NCBI GenBank assembly: GCA_021162905.1
Contig: JAGGXT010000102.1
Location: 1 to 18,160 of the forward strand
DNA from: Candidatus Odinarchaeota archaeon
Lineage (GTDB): Archaea; Asgardarchaeota; JAGGXT01
Length of the DNA: 18,160 bases
Direction: 5' to 3'
Shown here: positions 1 through 8,898 of the stretch, piece by piece
Layout: the number at the start of each line of letters is the position of its first letter
How positions within the stretch are numbered: position 1 is the first letter of the stretch
Notes under the pieces: model-generated
Databases searched by the model: none
What the model saw: only the letters and a program-made list of their open reading frames with translations
Told to the model about the DNA's origin: nothing
Translations under genes and position numbers: made by a program

Positions 1-26
1 AAATAAGGCGTTATTGAGGGGCATCT

Positions 27-1127
27 ATGTTTGAGAAAATCATAGAATATGTTGTAGAGAGAAAGAATTACCTTTTAGAGAAACTTAAAAACATGGAAGG
101 AACGTTATCCGAAGTGGTACCTCAAGATTTTTGGAGAGAATATACACCCAAGGGTGAGATAAGAAAGCCCATTGTTGCAGAGGATGGTAGCTTTAATTAT
201 ATTGAGTATAAGAAATATTTAATATATGCCGTAGCCGCGGAAGCTGTAGCTTTTGATGGTAATGACCTAAAAATAGTGACGAATTATGATGTTGACGTAC
301 TAATCCCATATAAGTTCATAAGAGATAGAGTACGCTTCTATATGTCAATATTGGAAAAGAAAGTAGTTTTGAAACTTCTTTCTGAAAAGAAAAATTTTGA
401 TTATGTTCTTTTAGACGGATCAATAATGGGTGATATCATTAGACCTGCTGCCTATGCTCATAGACCGAACGTTACAATAAAAAACAAACTCAGAGATGTA
501 TTCTTCACGAAAATCGAGAACTCATTAAACTCTGGAGAATTTTCATGTGTTTACGCAAAAACACTTTATGATGATGTAATAGATATAATAGGCAATGAGG
601 ATATTGAAAAAATAACAGCTGCAATGGTATATCTAGAATACTTAGAAAATTTATTAACTCTTTCAAAACTACTTAAAAGCGAAAGTAAAATAATTGCTAT
701 ATCAAAAAGGTCTTCAGGCAATCATTACTTTGGCAGGGCAATCCCAGATATGGCAATCTTCGAAAGATATAACAGAACAACTGGCTTTTCCTTTAAGCCA
801 ATTAGGGTTGTTGATATTGTTAGTAAAAAATATAAAATTGCATTTCCGATTCTTGAAAGCCTTTTCCGAAATATTAGCATTTCATTTTTCTATGTCAGAT
901 TTTCGAAAAATTCAACTGTTTTGAAGTTTGAAATTGTTAATGAAGATTGTGATGAAGATTACATAAAAGAAATACTTAATGATTTAGAGCCATACATTGT
1001 AAACGGTTATCCCTATCTCCTAACAAGGGCTCATCGTGATGTCAAAATAACAAGAAAAGAAATGCTAGAGATTGCGAAAGCACTCGGAATAGAATTTTTA
1101 GAAACTACTGGGAGAGAAATGTTATGA
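27..1127 (+). CDS. nurA: NurA nuclease (HerA partner)
   Basis: NurA is a metal-dependent nuclease that works as a dimer with the HerA translocase to resect DNA ends after Mre11-Rad50, leaving 3' single strands for RadA. The 366-residue product is within the family's usual size. Visible motifs are an N-terminal DGS at residues 53-55 (D53 a likely metal ligand), a helix with E110 that may be the second carboxylate, a second DGS at 130-132 (D130), and a late RAHRD segment around H336 where NurA proteins carry a conserved histidine. The ATG at 27 follows GAGGGG (16-21) at a 5-base gap. The stop overlaps the herA start by 4 bases (ATGA). NurA is first in this cluster, ahead of herA, whereas a common archaeal order has it last. 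The identity rests on motifs and neighbours; the assignment of E110 is less sure. Confidence 0.9.
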   Translation: MFEKIIEYVVERKNYLLEKLKNMEGTLSEVVPQDFWREYTPKGEIRKPIVAEDGSFNYIEYKKYLIYAVAAEAVAFDGNDLKIVTNYDVDVLIPYKFIRDRVRFYMSILEKKVVLKLLSEKKNFDYVLLDGSIMGDIIRPAAYAHRPNVTIKNKLRDVFFTKIENSLNSGEFSCVYAKTLYDDVIDIIGNEDIEKITAAMVYLEYLENLLTLSKLLKSESKIIAISKRSSGNHYFGRAIPDMAIFERYNRTTGFSFKPIRVVDIVSKKYKIAFPILESLFRNISISFFYVRFSKNSTVLKFEIVNEDCDEDYIKEILNDLEPYIVNGYPYLLTRAHRDVKITRKEMLEIAKALGIEFLETTGREML

Positions 1128-2662
1128 GCGAGGAAGATATTGTAGGGAGATGTATTGGTGAGTCAACACCCTCCTATGTTACGTTTATCTCTAAAAAGAT
1201 GCCAAGAGTGGGGGAGTATGTTGTAATAGAATTTGATGGCAGAAAAGTTCTAGGATTAGTTACATTTTTAGTGAGAGGAAATATTGCGATTTCAAGTGAT
1301 ATTTACGATCCCGAAATTATAGAGAGAATAAAAGCAATAGAGGGTGAAGACTATTATATAAGAGGCGTTGTTAGGATACTTGGTGATGTAGAAAATCTCG
1401 AAATCCCAAAGGTCCCTCCTCCTCCAGGAACTATTATACATAAAGCTACAAGAGATATTTTAGGAAAAATTTTCTGGAATGAAAAAACTGGCATAAAGAT
1501 AGGTCGATTAATATCTCACCCTGATGTTGAGGTTTACATTGATGCAAATAAAATGATATCGCGTCATTTAGCAATTTTAGCTGTAACTGGCGCTGGGAAA
1601 TCAAATACTGTTGCAATTATTGTAGATCAGCTACTGAAAATCGGTGGTTGTGTTCTCATTTTTGACATGCACTCTGAATATGTCACTGCAAGATTCGAAA
1701 ATGGGCGAGTCAATAAAATAAGACCTTCTCTTAATCCTAGGCTTCTTTCTCTGCCGGAATTAGAAATATTAATGAATATTCCATCAAACGCTTTTATTCA
1801 GTTAAGATACCTAAGAAAGGCGTATTCTCATGTAAAAGAACTTATGCAGAAGAATAAGTTAAAGAAACCATTAATTGAAGAAATGAAGCTATACCTTCAA
1901 GCGTTACTTGAGAGTGGTGAAGATAAGAAAAGTAAAAAACTTGCAAGCCAAGACAGAAGTGCTGTGGCTGCAGTTCTCAATAAGTTAGATGATCTGACAG
2001 AAAAATACAAGCATATCATAGATGAAAAAGCAGCGGACTATCTAAATGTCATTCATTTAGGAGAGGCGAATGTGATAGATCTTGGCTCGGTCGATGAGGA
2101 TTTCGCCGATGTGATAGTTAGTCATGTATTAAGAAGATTATTAAGTGAAAGAAAAAGGTACAAAAGATTCCGTGAAGGATTTCCATATCCAATATTTGTA
2201 GTAATTGAGGAGGCTCATATTCTTGCTCCTGGAGATAGAACAACGCTATCAAAGTATTGGATTTCACGTATCGCAAGAGAAGGAAGGAAATTTGGTATAG
2301 GTCTGTGTCTGGTAAGTCAAAGACCTAAAGCTATTGATGCTAATACATTATCACAAGTAAATAACATGATAATTTTAAAGCTTGTAGAACCCACCGATCA
2401 ACAACATGTCCAAAAAGCTAGTGAAACGCTCACTAAAGACTTAATGGACTATTTGGCATCACTAAATCCTGGAGAAGCTATAGTTTTAGGCATGATGACT
2501 AAAATACCCGCGCTGGTAAAAATTGATGAGTTTAAAGGTAAATCCATAGGGCAAGATATAGACATTGTTGGAGAGTGGAAAAAGGCACTAAAGGAGGAGG
2601 AAAAGAAGCGCAAAGATGAAATAATAGAAAGAGATGAAATTTTAGGGTGTGGGGACTGGTAA
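1124..2662 (+). CDS. herA: HerA bipolar DNA translocase/helicase
   Basis: HerA is a hexameric FtsK/VirB4-like ATPase that pumps DNA into NurA during end resection. The 512-residue length fits the family. Residues 1-100 are the beta-barrel HAS domain, ending in a proline-rich linker (PPPPG near 98-102). The Walker A motif is TGAGKS at 155-160 (K159), and the Walker B is VVIEEAH at 359-365 with E362/E363. A SRIAREGRK segment at 381-389 supplies the candidate arginine finger, and SQRP at 398-401 is the sensor region. The charged C-terminal tail (about 485-505) is where HerA hexamers carry their brace. ATG 1124 overlaps the nurA stop in ATGA, implying translational coupling, and mre11 starts 1 base after its stop. 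All core ATPase residues are present, so it should be active. This is a confident call. Confidence 0.95.
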   Translation: MSEEDIVGRCIGESTPSYVTFISKKMPRVGEYVVIEFDGRKVLGLVTFLVRGNIAISSDIYDPEIIERIKAIEGEDYYIRGVVRILGDVENLEIPKVPPPPGTIIHKATRDILGKIFWNEKTGIKIGRLISHPDVEVYIDANKMISRHLAILAVTGAGKSNTVAIIVDQLLKIGGCVLIFDMHSEYVTARFENGRVNKIRPSLNPRLLSLPELEILMNIPSNAFIQLRYLRKAYSHVKELMQKNKLKKPLIEEMKLYLQALLESGEDKKSKKLASQDRSAVAAVLNKLDDLTEKYKHIIDEKAADYLNVIHLGEANVIDLGSVDEDFADVIVSHVLRRLLSERKRYKRFREGFPYPIFVVIEEAHILAPGDRTTLSKYWISRIAREGRKFGIGLCLVSQRPKAIDANTLSQVNNMIILKLVEPTDQQHVQKASETLTKDLMDYLASLNPGEAIVLGMMTKIPALVKIDEFKGKSIGQDIDIVGEWKKALKEEEKKRKDEIIERDEILGCGDW

Positions 2663-2663
2663 G

Positions 2664-3821
2664 ATGGTTCAATTTGCTCATATCTCTGATACTCATTTGG
2701 GATATAGACAGTTTAACAATGAGTCTCGAGAGAATGACTTTTACGAGTCATTTAATGAAGCGATAGATAAGATAATAGAGGAGCATGTTGATTTTGTCAT
2801 CCATTCTGGCGATCTTTTTGAGAGTAATAGGCCTTATCCAAGAGCATTAAAGGTGGCACAAGAAGCCATTATGAGACTAAGAGACGCGAATATAAAATTT
2901 TACGCAATTCCTGGAAATCATGACTTAGTATATCGAAAGGGTGCAATGCCCCCCCAAACAGTTTTTACTATCTTTGACAACTTTGTGTTACTTGGTAGAA
3001 AAATAAAATACGTAAAGCATAATGATGTTTTTATAGGAGGAGTTGTCTATCATCCAAAGTTTTATGTAAATGCTCTAAAGGAAGATCTAAAGATAATTTC
3101 AACTGAAGCAGAATCTTACTCCAAACGTATTTTAATTATTCACCAAGCCTTAGATAGATATTTACCCTTTCCCGGCGCATTTGAACTAAGATTAGAGGAG
3201 CTACCAACAATCTTTAATTATTATGCTTTTGGACATATACATCGACGTATCTTAGAATCTTATGGTGAAGGTATTATTGCTTACGCAGGCTCTACAGATA
3301 TTTGGAGAATGGATGAGATTCCAGACTATAAAGAAAAAAAGAAAGGATTTTATTTGGTTGATTTTTCAAAAGGGGAACCCGAGGTTCAGAGCATAAATTT
3401 GGAATCCACAAGACCCTTTGATAGTTTCTCTATAGAGACTGAAGATTTTGACAGAAAGTTTAAAGAAATAGTTTCGAAGGTTAAGGTCCTTTCAAATAGC
3501 AACTCTAAAAAGCCAGTCATAAGGGTTACATTAGTTGGGAATTCAATAAAGGAATTTCCGTATTATAACTCATTGATCTCAAAGGAGTTGAGAAAGATTA
3601 CACTATTAACGAGAGTTGATTTCAAAGTTTTAGCAAAAGAGATAGCCATCGAAGGTTATGAATTAATTAAAATAGATCTAAAAAGGTTATTCAACGAGCA
3701 TTTCAAAGACGAAAATCTTGCAGAATTCGCGTATGAGTTGTTCAAAAAATTGGCTCATGAAAATATTGATGGGGCAAAAAAATTTGCTGAGTACTTTTTT
3801 GAGCAAAGGTGGAAGCCATGA
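2664..3821 (+). CDS. mre11: Mre11 double-strand-break repair nuclease
   Basis: Mre11 is the Mn-dependent endonuclease and 3'-5' exonuclease of the Mre11-Rad50 complex, which recognises and trims broken DNA ends. I choose the ATG at 2664 (385 residues): the usual N-terminus FAHISDTHLG then follows directly, and GGGG at 2651-2654 lies at a workable distance. An in-frame GTG at 2649 would add five residues and overlap herA. All calcineurin-like phosphoesterase motifs are seen: D9 and H11 (DTH), D50 (GDLF), N85-H86-D87 (GNHD), H160, and H191/H193 (GHIH). The metal ligands and the catalytic histidine H86 are therefore intact. Residues after about 230 form the capping and Rad50-binding parts. Its TGA overlaps the rad50 ATG (ATGA), as expected for subunits of one complex. 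Confidence 0.95.
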   Translation: MVQFAHISDTHLGYRQFNNESRENDFYESFNEAIDKIIEEHVDFVIHSGDLFESNRPYPRALKVAQEAIMRLRDANIKFYAIPGNHDLVYRKGAMPPQTVFTIFDNFVLLGRKIKYVKHNDVFIGGVVYHPKFYVNALKEDLKIISTEAESYSKRILIIHQALDRYLPFPGAFELRLEELPTIFNYYAFGHIHRRILESYGEGIIAYAGSTDIWRMDEIPDYKEKKKGFYLVDFSKGEPEVQSINLESTRPFDSFSIETEDFDRKFKEIVSKVKVLSNSNSKKPVIRVTLVGNSIKEFPYYNSLISKELRKITLLTRVDFKVLAKEIAIEGYELIKIDLKRLFNEHFKDENLAEFAYELFKKLAHENIDGAKKFAEYFFEQRWKP

Positions 3822-6538
3822 TCATAAAAAGAGTGAAAATACAAAACTTCTTATCTCATGAGAATACTGAGATCGAGTTTCATCCGGGTATCACACTTAT
3901 TACAGGTCTAAATGGTGCTGGAAAAACAAGCATTCTGGAGGCCATCAGTTTTGCTTTATTCAAAGAACATACGCGTGGCACGATTGATGATCTGATAAAG
4001 CATGGAAGACGCTTTATGAGAGTCGAGGTAGATATCATAAATGAAGGTAAATACTATAGAATTTTCAGAGAAAGAAGAGGTAATCAAATTGACGCAGGTC
4101 TTTATGAAATTGATGAGAAGGGAAATATTATCAACAGAATAACTCGGAAAGATCAACAGGTCTCCGAAGAAATAGGAAAAATACTAGGTATTGACAAATC
4201 TCTCTTTATAAACTCAATTTTCATCAGGCAGGGGGAGATAGATGCTCTAGTAAAGGAAACTCCGGCTAAGAGAAAGGCTCTAATTTCGAAGTTGCTTCAA
4301 ATAGACAGTTTTGAAAATGCATGGAATAGAATGAGAGATATAATTCACGAGTTTGAGATTAAAGTTGAGAAATTGAAAACCCAAGTAGATCTCGAGGGTG
4401 AAATCAAAAATAAGATCGAGCAGCTTAGTAAAGAGATTGAAAGCAGCAATAAGGAATTAGAAGAGAAAACGAAGAAGCTTAATATCATCAGCAAGGAGTT
4501 AGAAGAGGCTGAGAAAGAGAAAAACGAATTAGATGAAAAGCAAGTTAAATATGCAGAGCTTTCTAAAAAGATAGAGCATTATGAGGATTTGTTAGAAAGA
4601 GATAGGAAACTGATTGAGGAGAATGAAAAGAAGTTAAAAGAGATCGAAAATAAAGAGAAGCGATTGCATGAGCTAGAATGGGTCCAAGAATTCCAAAATA
4701 ATTTGAATAGAGCAAAAGACTTGAGAAATAGACTTAATGTTCTTGATACAGAACTCAAAGGTGTAAATGAGAAAGTTGACGAGTTCAAAAAAATGGAAAA
4801 AGAATATGAGGAAACTAAGGACCATTTTGAACTTTTTGAAGACATAGAGCGAAAGATTCAACTGTTGGAAAGGGAAAAAGATGAATTCTCTGAAGTTAGA
4901 GGCATCTTAAGGACAACATCTGATGAGATAAAAAAGCTCAGAGAAAAGAGAAAACAGATAGAAGATAAAGAGAATGAGTTTGTGAAAAAGGCTACCGAGC
5001 TAGGATTAAAGGGCGAAACTATTTATGAGGTTAAGAAATCTTTGAGAGAGAAACTGGATGAGATAGAGAGGTCTATTGAAAACCTTAGCAATTCTATTGA
5101 AGAGAATAAATCTGAACTGGATAGCTTAGAAGGAAAAAGAAGTGAAGTTAATGATATGTTTAATAAAATAAAACATGCAAGAGATAGATGTCCGTTATGC
5201 GGATCTAAACTCACACCTGAGCATCACTATGAACTTGTTGATAGGTACTCAAATGAGTTAAGAAAAATAGATTCAAAAATAAAAGTAATAAGAGGAAAGC
5301 TAAATGAGTTAGAGAAGGAGCACGCTAAAACCAAGAAACTTAAAGAACTTTATGACACAACTTTTCCTGAGAGAGAGATAGACTTACTAATATCTGAGAA
5401 AGAGGAAATTATTAAAAGATTAACTGAATATGAGAAAAAGTTACCTGAATTACAAGACAAACTTAAAGATTTATTAAAGATCGAGAAGGAAATTGAAAGA
5501 TTGAAAAAAGAGAAAGAAAAAGTAGAGCCCATGTACAAAAAATACATTGCTGCAAAGGGATATATTGAGGCTCATAATATTGATGAGTTATTAGGTAAGA
5601 AAACAAAATTAGAGGAAGAACGAAGAGTCTTAAATTTCAAACTTAACCAGTTACTAAATAAAATGGGTATAGGAATAGAAGAGGTAGATAGTAAATTAGA
5701 TGAAGTAAATGAGCTTGTAAAAGAGTATAATGAGCTCAAAGGAGCTATTTCTCAAAAGTCCGATATAGAAAATACCCTTCGTAGTTTGAAAAGTGATGAA
5801 GAGAAACACACAAGTGATTTACTAAGATTAAGGGAAGAAGTCAAAGCCTTAGGTTATGATGAAGAAAAACATGCAAGTATTAAGAAGAAAATAGAATCTC
5901 TAATAAGTGAGAAAAGTGGTTTACAAGAAGAGGTTGCTGCTCTTAAACAGAAAATTAAAGACATGAAAAAGGAGCTTGAAGAAAATCAAGAGAAATTAAA
6001 AGATATTGAAGAAAGTAAAAAGAGGTTACAAAAGCTTGAAAAATATTTGCTCTTTCTTAAAGAAGTGAGAGACTTTTATGGTAAGGATGGTATACAAGCG
6101 ATTATAAGAAGTATTTCTCTCCCTCTAATAGAAGAAAATGCCAGAGACATCTTTCAAACGTTCAATTTATCTTTTTCGGATATCAAGTTAGATCAAGATT
6201 ATAATATAACACTATATGGCCCTGGTTTTGAGCAATCAATTAGTGGAATTAGTGGTGGAGAAAGAATTGCTGTGGCATTAGCACTTCGTCTCGCTATAGC
6301 AAAAACTCTTGCTGGTCAAACAATGGAAATGTTAATGCTTGATGAACCAACAATACATCTAGATGCCGAAAGGAGGGAAGAGTTAATTGACGTTCTAAGA
6401 AAACTTTCAGTAATACCGCAGGTAATTATTGTATCTCATGATGAAGAATTAAAAGAAATAGCTGATACATTAATACAAGTTGAAAAAATTGAAGATACCT
6501 CTGTTGTATCGGTAACGAGAGGTAAGGAAGTTTCATAA
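3818..6538 (+). CDS. rad50: Rad50 SMC-like ATPase
   Basis: Rad50 is the ATP-driven clamp partner of Mre11. The ATG at 3818 (906 residues) overlaps the mre11 stop and sits 6 bases after AGGTGG; an upstream GTG at 3809 would add only three residues. The Walker A is NGAGKTS at 32-38 and the Q-loop glutamine is Q138 in IRQGE. A long charged coiled coil spans roughly 170-760. It is broken at the middle by a CPLC zinc hook at 458-461 that dimerises two Rad50 molecules. The C-terminal half-ATPase has the signature SGGE at 812-815, Walker B LDEP with D842/E843, a D-loop HLD, and the switch histidine in VSHD. The 906 residues are close to other archaeal Rad50 proteins, and no key residue is missing. 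The highly acidic and lysine-rich composition of 4400-6050 reflects the coiled coil. Confidence 0.96.
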   Translation: MIIKRVKIQNFLSHENTEIEFHPGITLITGLNGAGKTSILEAISFALFKEHTRGTIDDLIKHGRRFMRVEVDIINEGKYYRIFRERRGNQIDAGLYEIDEKGNIINRITRKDQQVSEEIGKILGIDKSLFINSIFIRQGEIDALVKETPAKRKALISKLLQIDSFENAWNRMRDIIHEFEIKVEKLKTQVDLEGEIKNKIEQLSKEIESSNKELEEKTKKLNIISKELEEAEKEKNELDEKQVKYAELSKKIEHYEDLLERDRKLIEENEKKLKEIENKEKRLHELEWVQEFQNNLNRAKDLRNRLNVLDTELKGVNEKVDEFKKMEKEYEETKDHFELFEDIERKIQLLEREKDEFSEVRGILRTTSDEIKKLREKRKQIEDKENEFVKKATELGLKGETIYEVKKSLREKLDEIERSIENLSNSIEENKSELDSLEGKRSEVNDMFNKIKHARDRCPLCGSKLTPEHHYELVDRYSNELRKIDSKIKVIRGKLNELEKEHAKTKKLKELYDTTFPEREIDLLISEKEEIIKRLTEYEKKLPELQDKLKDLLKIEKEIERLKKEKEKVEPMYKKYIAAKGYIEAHNIDELLGKKTKLEEERRVLNFKLNQLLNKMGIGIEEVDSKLDEVNELVKEYNELKGAISQKSDIENTLRSLKSDEEKHTSDLLRLREEVKALGYDEEKHASIKKKIESLISEKSGLQEEVAALKQKIKDMKKELEENQEKLKDIEESKKRLQKLEKYLLFLKEVRDFYGKDGIQAIIRSISLPLIEENARDIFQTFNLSFSDIKLDQDYNITLYGPGFEQSISGISGGERIAVALALRLAIAKTLAGQTMEMLMLDEPTIHLDAERREELIDVLRKLSVIPQVIIVSHDEELKEIADTLIQVEKIEDTSVVSVTRGKEVS

Positions 6539-6550
6539 TAGGTGTTATTG

Positions 6551-7825
6551 ATGCCAGAAAATACTTTAGATACTGTCATAAGAGACACACTTAGGAGAAT
6601 AAAACCCAGTCGTGAAGAAAGAGAATTACTACTAGATACTTTTAGTAAGATAAAAGATGCGATAATATCTTGTTCTCCATCTTTTAATATACGTCGCGTT
6701 GTAGAAGGGGGGAGTGTAGCAAAGGATACCTTCCTTTCTGGAGATACAGATTTAGATATTTTTGTACAAATAGAGACCAACACCAAGAGGACTTTAGAGA
6801 AATTTACCTATTCAACAGCAGGATGTATATCTAAGAAAATTGGTAATTGTGAATATCAAATTGCATATGCTGAGAACCCGTACACACGGTTGTTTATTCA
6901 AGAGAATGGAAAAATTATAGAGGCTGATATTGTTCCAATTGCTTTTGCAAGCAATTATGAAGAATTAAAAAAGGCATTAAAGATAAGTGGTATGGCTAGG
7001 ACCCCCTTCCATACAGAATATGCCCAGAAAAATCTTACAGAATCTATGAAAGACGAGGTCAGACTTCTTAAATACTTCATGAAACAAAAAAGAATCTATG
7101 GGATTTTTGGCTTTACAGGGTGGCTTTGTGAGCTCCTTATAATATACTATAAAAAATTCTTAAACGTATTACATAATGCCAAAAATGTTGTGAACTTAAA
7201 AATAGATCTCCTCGGAAGATTTAGTGAAGATGAGATAAGAGCAAAATTTCCACATGATAAAATAATTATTATTGACCCGACAGATCCAGATCGAAACGCT
7301 GCCGCAGGAATACAAGGTTTTGTTGGCGAAATTTACCTTAAAAGATTTATTAAATCAACAGAACTTGGCTTAAAGGAACCAAAGAAACTATTTGAGCCAA
7401 TACGTCCCACAGGAAACATCATGGTTAAGTTCAAGATAAAGTCTGTAGAAAAAGCCCTTAAAGAAAACATAATAACAAGCATTGGTCGTGTAGCGAATAA
7501 TCTTCATAGAAATCTGATAAAATGGGAATACGTGATCGAGGATCTTTACATTCTTCATGATCCACCACAATTATATCTAAAAGTGAATCCTTTTTCAAAG
7601 GAATATGACTTGCTTGTCGGACCTCCAATCAAACTAAAACAAGCAGTCGAGCGATTTAAAGAGAAGCACAAAGAACATGAAATAATAATAAAGGATAATA
7701 GGTACTATGCAAAAGTCCCTCCAAGGTTCCCCACAGCAATCGATGCAATAAAGTACACTCTTTCTATGATAAAATTAAAGTTATTTAGTGATTATTCAAT
7801 ACTTGACTTATCGAAAAATTATTGA
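6551..7825 (+). CDS. cca: Class I (archaeal) CCA-adding tRNA nucleotidyltransferase
   Basis: This enzyme adds or repairs the 3'-terminal CCA of tRNAs without a nucleic acid template. I choose ATG 6551 (424 residues) because GGTG at 6541-6544 precedes it by 6 bases; a GTG at 6542 is the upstream alternative. The nucleotidyltransferase core is clear: GGSVAKDT at 53-60, then GDTDLDIF with the catalytic D67 and D69, and a third carboxylate D126 in EADIVP. The segment GFTGWLCELLI is characteristic of the archaeal class I enzymes, whose tail domain is unlike that of the class II bacterial and eukaryotic enzymes. The length is slightly below the roughly 440 residues usual in archaea. It follows rad50 by 12 bases and is probably co-transcribed with the repair genes, although its work is in tRNA maturation. 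Confidence 0.94.
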   Translation: MPENTLDTVIRDTLRRIKPSREERELLLDTFSKIKDAIISCSPSFNIRRVVEGGSVAKDTFLSGDTDLDIFVQIETNTKRTLEKFTYSTAGCISKKIGNCEYQIAYAENPYTRLFIQENGKIIEADIVPIAFASNYEELKKALKISGMARTPFHTEYAQKNLTESMKDEVRLLKYFMKQKRIYGIFGFTGWLCELLIIYYKKFLNVLHNAKNVVNLKIDLLGRFSEDEIRAKFPHDKIIIIDPTDPDRNAAAGIQGFVGEIYLKRFIKSTELGLKEPKKLFEPIRPTGNIMVKFKIKSVEKALKENIITSIGRVANNLHRNLIKWEYVIEDLYILHDPPQLYLKVNPFSKEYDLLVGPPIKLKQAVERFKEKHKEHEIIIKDNRYYAKVPPRFPTAIDAIKYTLSMIKLKLFSDYSILDLSKNY

Positions 7826-7867
7826 ACATCTAATATCTATTCTATGTATATCCATGGATGGATTAGT

Positions 7868-8848
7868 ATGCTAAAAGTGCGTAGGGCGCGAAGTGGTATA
7901 CTTCTGAACCTTGGTCGGGTAAAAATAGGGCTTGATAATGGTAGTGCAGAGATTAATCTAATAAGCCATGCTCATACAGATCATATTGTTGGCAGGAATG
8001 AAAGTAAACTAACAATAGCCAGCGAAGAAACTGTAAATTTGTACTCAATAAGAAAAAGCACTAAAATTAAAAGGTACATATCACTAAAACCAGGAAAACA
8101 ACTCGAAGTAGATGGCATATACATAACTGCTTTTGATGCTGGACATGTTCTGGGATCTTTGCAGTTCCTAATAGAATATGCGAATTATAGCATTCTATAC
8201 ACTGGTGACTTTAATAATGAAGACAGCATAATATATAAGGGTGCAAAACCTATAGAAGCGGACGTTTTAATAGTTGACTCAACATACGGTAAACCTGATT
8301 ATGTATTTCCTCCAAGAAAAGAGCTTTACAGTCGGATGATTACTGAGGCTTTGAAAGCCCTATCATCTGGGAAGATACCAGTCTTTCAAGGGTATTCACT
8401 GGGAAAAGCTCAAGAAGCAGTGGCCATATTCCAAAGGCTAAAAATTCCTGTTTTTATAGGTGATGACAGCACTGAAAAGATAAATCAAGTTTATGACAAG
8501 TTTGGAGTAAAGCTCAATGCTAAGAACATAAGAAAGGCTAATCCTAATGTTTTACTTAGTAGTGACGCTGTTATAGTTACTTCAAATGTTGGTGCTCTTA
8601 AGAGAAAACTGCAAGCATTTTTTGGTCATGAAGGAAAACAAATAATAAATAGGCTTAAAGTTTTTCCACTTACTGGCTGGGCTGTAAGAATGAAATTTGG
8701 TATACCGCTTAGTGGGCACGCCGACTTTCCTCGATTGCTAACTTTCATAGACGAAACACGAGCCAAGAAGGTTTATGCCTTTACAAGCAATGGTAGATAT
8801 CTTGCAAGGTTTTTGAAAAATAGAGGTATTGATGCTGAATATATTTAA
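7868..8848 (+). CDS. Beta-CASP metallo-beta-lactamase-fold nuclease (COG1236-like)
   Basis: This is a predicted zinc-dependent exo/endonuclease of the metallo-beta-lactamase superfamily with an inserted beta-CASP domain. Metal motifs are D23, HAHTDH at 34-39, H93 in AGHVLGS and D114 in YTGDF. Beta-CASP motif A is D137 (VDST) and motif B is H284 (SGHAD). YSLGKAQ near 176-182 and the PLTGW/LSGHADFP segments resemble, from memory, the exonucleases encoded with bacterial ATP-dependent ligases, which are also about 330 residues long. At motif C, where RNA-type members carry His, this protein has KVYAFTS with T306. The start is uncertain: ATG 7868 (326 residues) follows GGATGG, whereas ATG 7844 would add eight residues. 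The gene lies 42 bases after cca in the repair operon. Its substrate, DNA or RNA, cannot be settled by sight. An aRNase J or CPSF role is less likely given the short length. Confidence 0.85.
   Translation: MLKVRRARSGILLNLGRVKIGLDNGSAEINLISHAHTDHIVGRNESKLTIASEETVNLYSIRKSTKIKRYISLKPGKQLEVDGIYITAFDAGHVLGSLQFLIEYANYSILYTGDFNNEDSIIYKGAKPIEADVLIVDSTYGKPDYVFPPRKELYSRMITEALKALSSGKIPVFQGYSLGKAQEAVAIFQRLKIPVFIGDDSTEKINQVYDKFGVKLNAKNIRKANPNVLLSSDAVIVTSNVGALKRKLQAFFGHEGKQIINRLKVFPLTGWAVRMKFGIPLSGHADFPRLLTFIDETRAKKVYAFTSNGRYLARFLKNRGIDAEYI
8840..8848 (+). promoter_or_regulatory. Candidate TATA box for HMG-CoA reductase
   Basis: TATATTTAA lies across the stop codon of the nuclease gene. Transcription would start near 8870, leaving a leader of about 30 bases that includes the AAGGAG ribosome site. 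It would let the reductase be expressed apart from the repair operon. Any A/T-rich stretch can look like this, so support is weak. Confidence 0.25.
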
Positions 8849-8883
8849 TTCGTTTTTCACGTTTAGGATTGTTATTTTAAAAC

Positions 8884-8889
8884 AAGGAG
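8884..8889 (+). promoter_or_regulatory. Shine-Dalgarno AAGGAG deciding the HMG-CoA reductase start
   Basis: AAGGAG ends 9 bases before ATG 8899 but touches ATG 8890, so it favours the downstream start. Confidence 0.7.
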
Positions 8890-8898
8890 ATGGTCGAT

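Noticed and set aside
4579..5547. Serine/phenylalanine-rich - strand frames opposite rad50
   Set aside because: The composition is what the complement of a Lys/Glu-rich coiled coil gives.
7868..8848. Beta-lactamase or glyoxalase-type hydrolase
   Set aside because: The beta-CASP motifs after the metal site (D137, H284) point to a nuclease.
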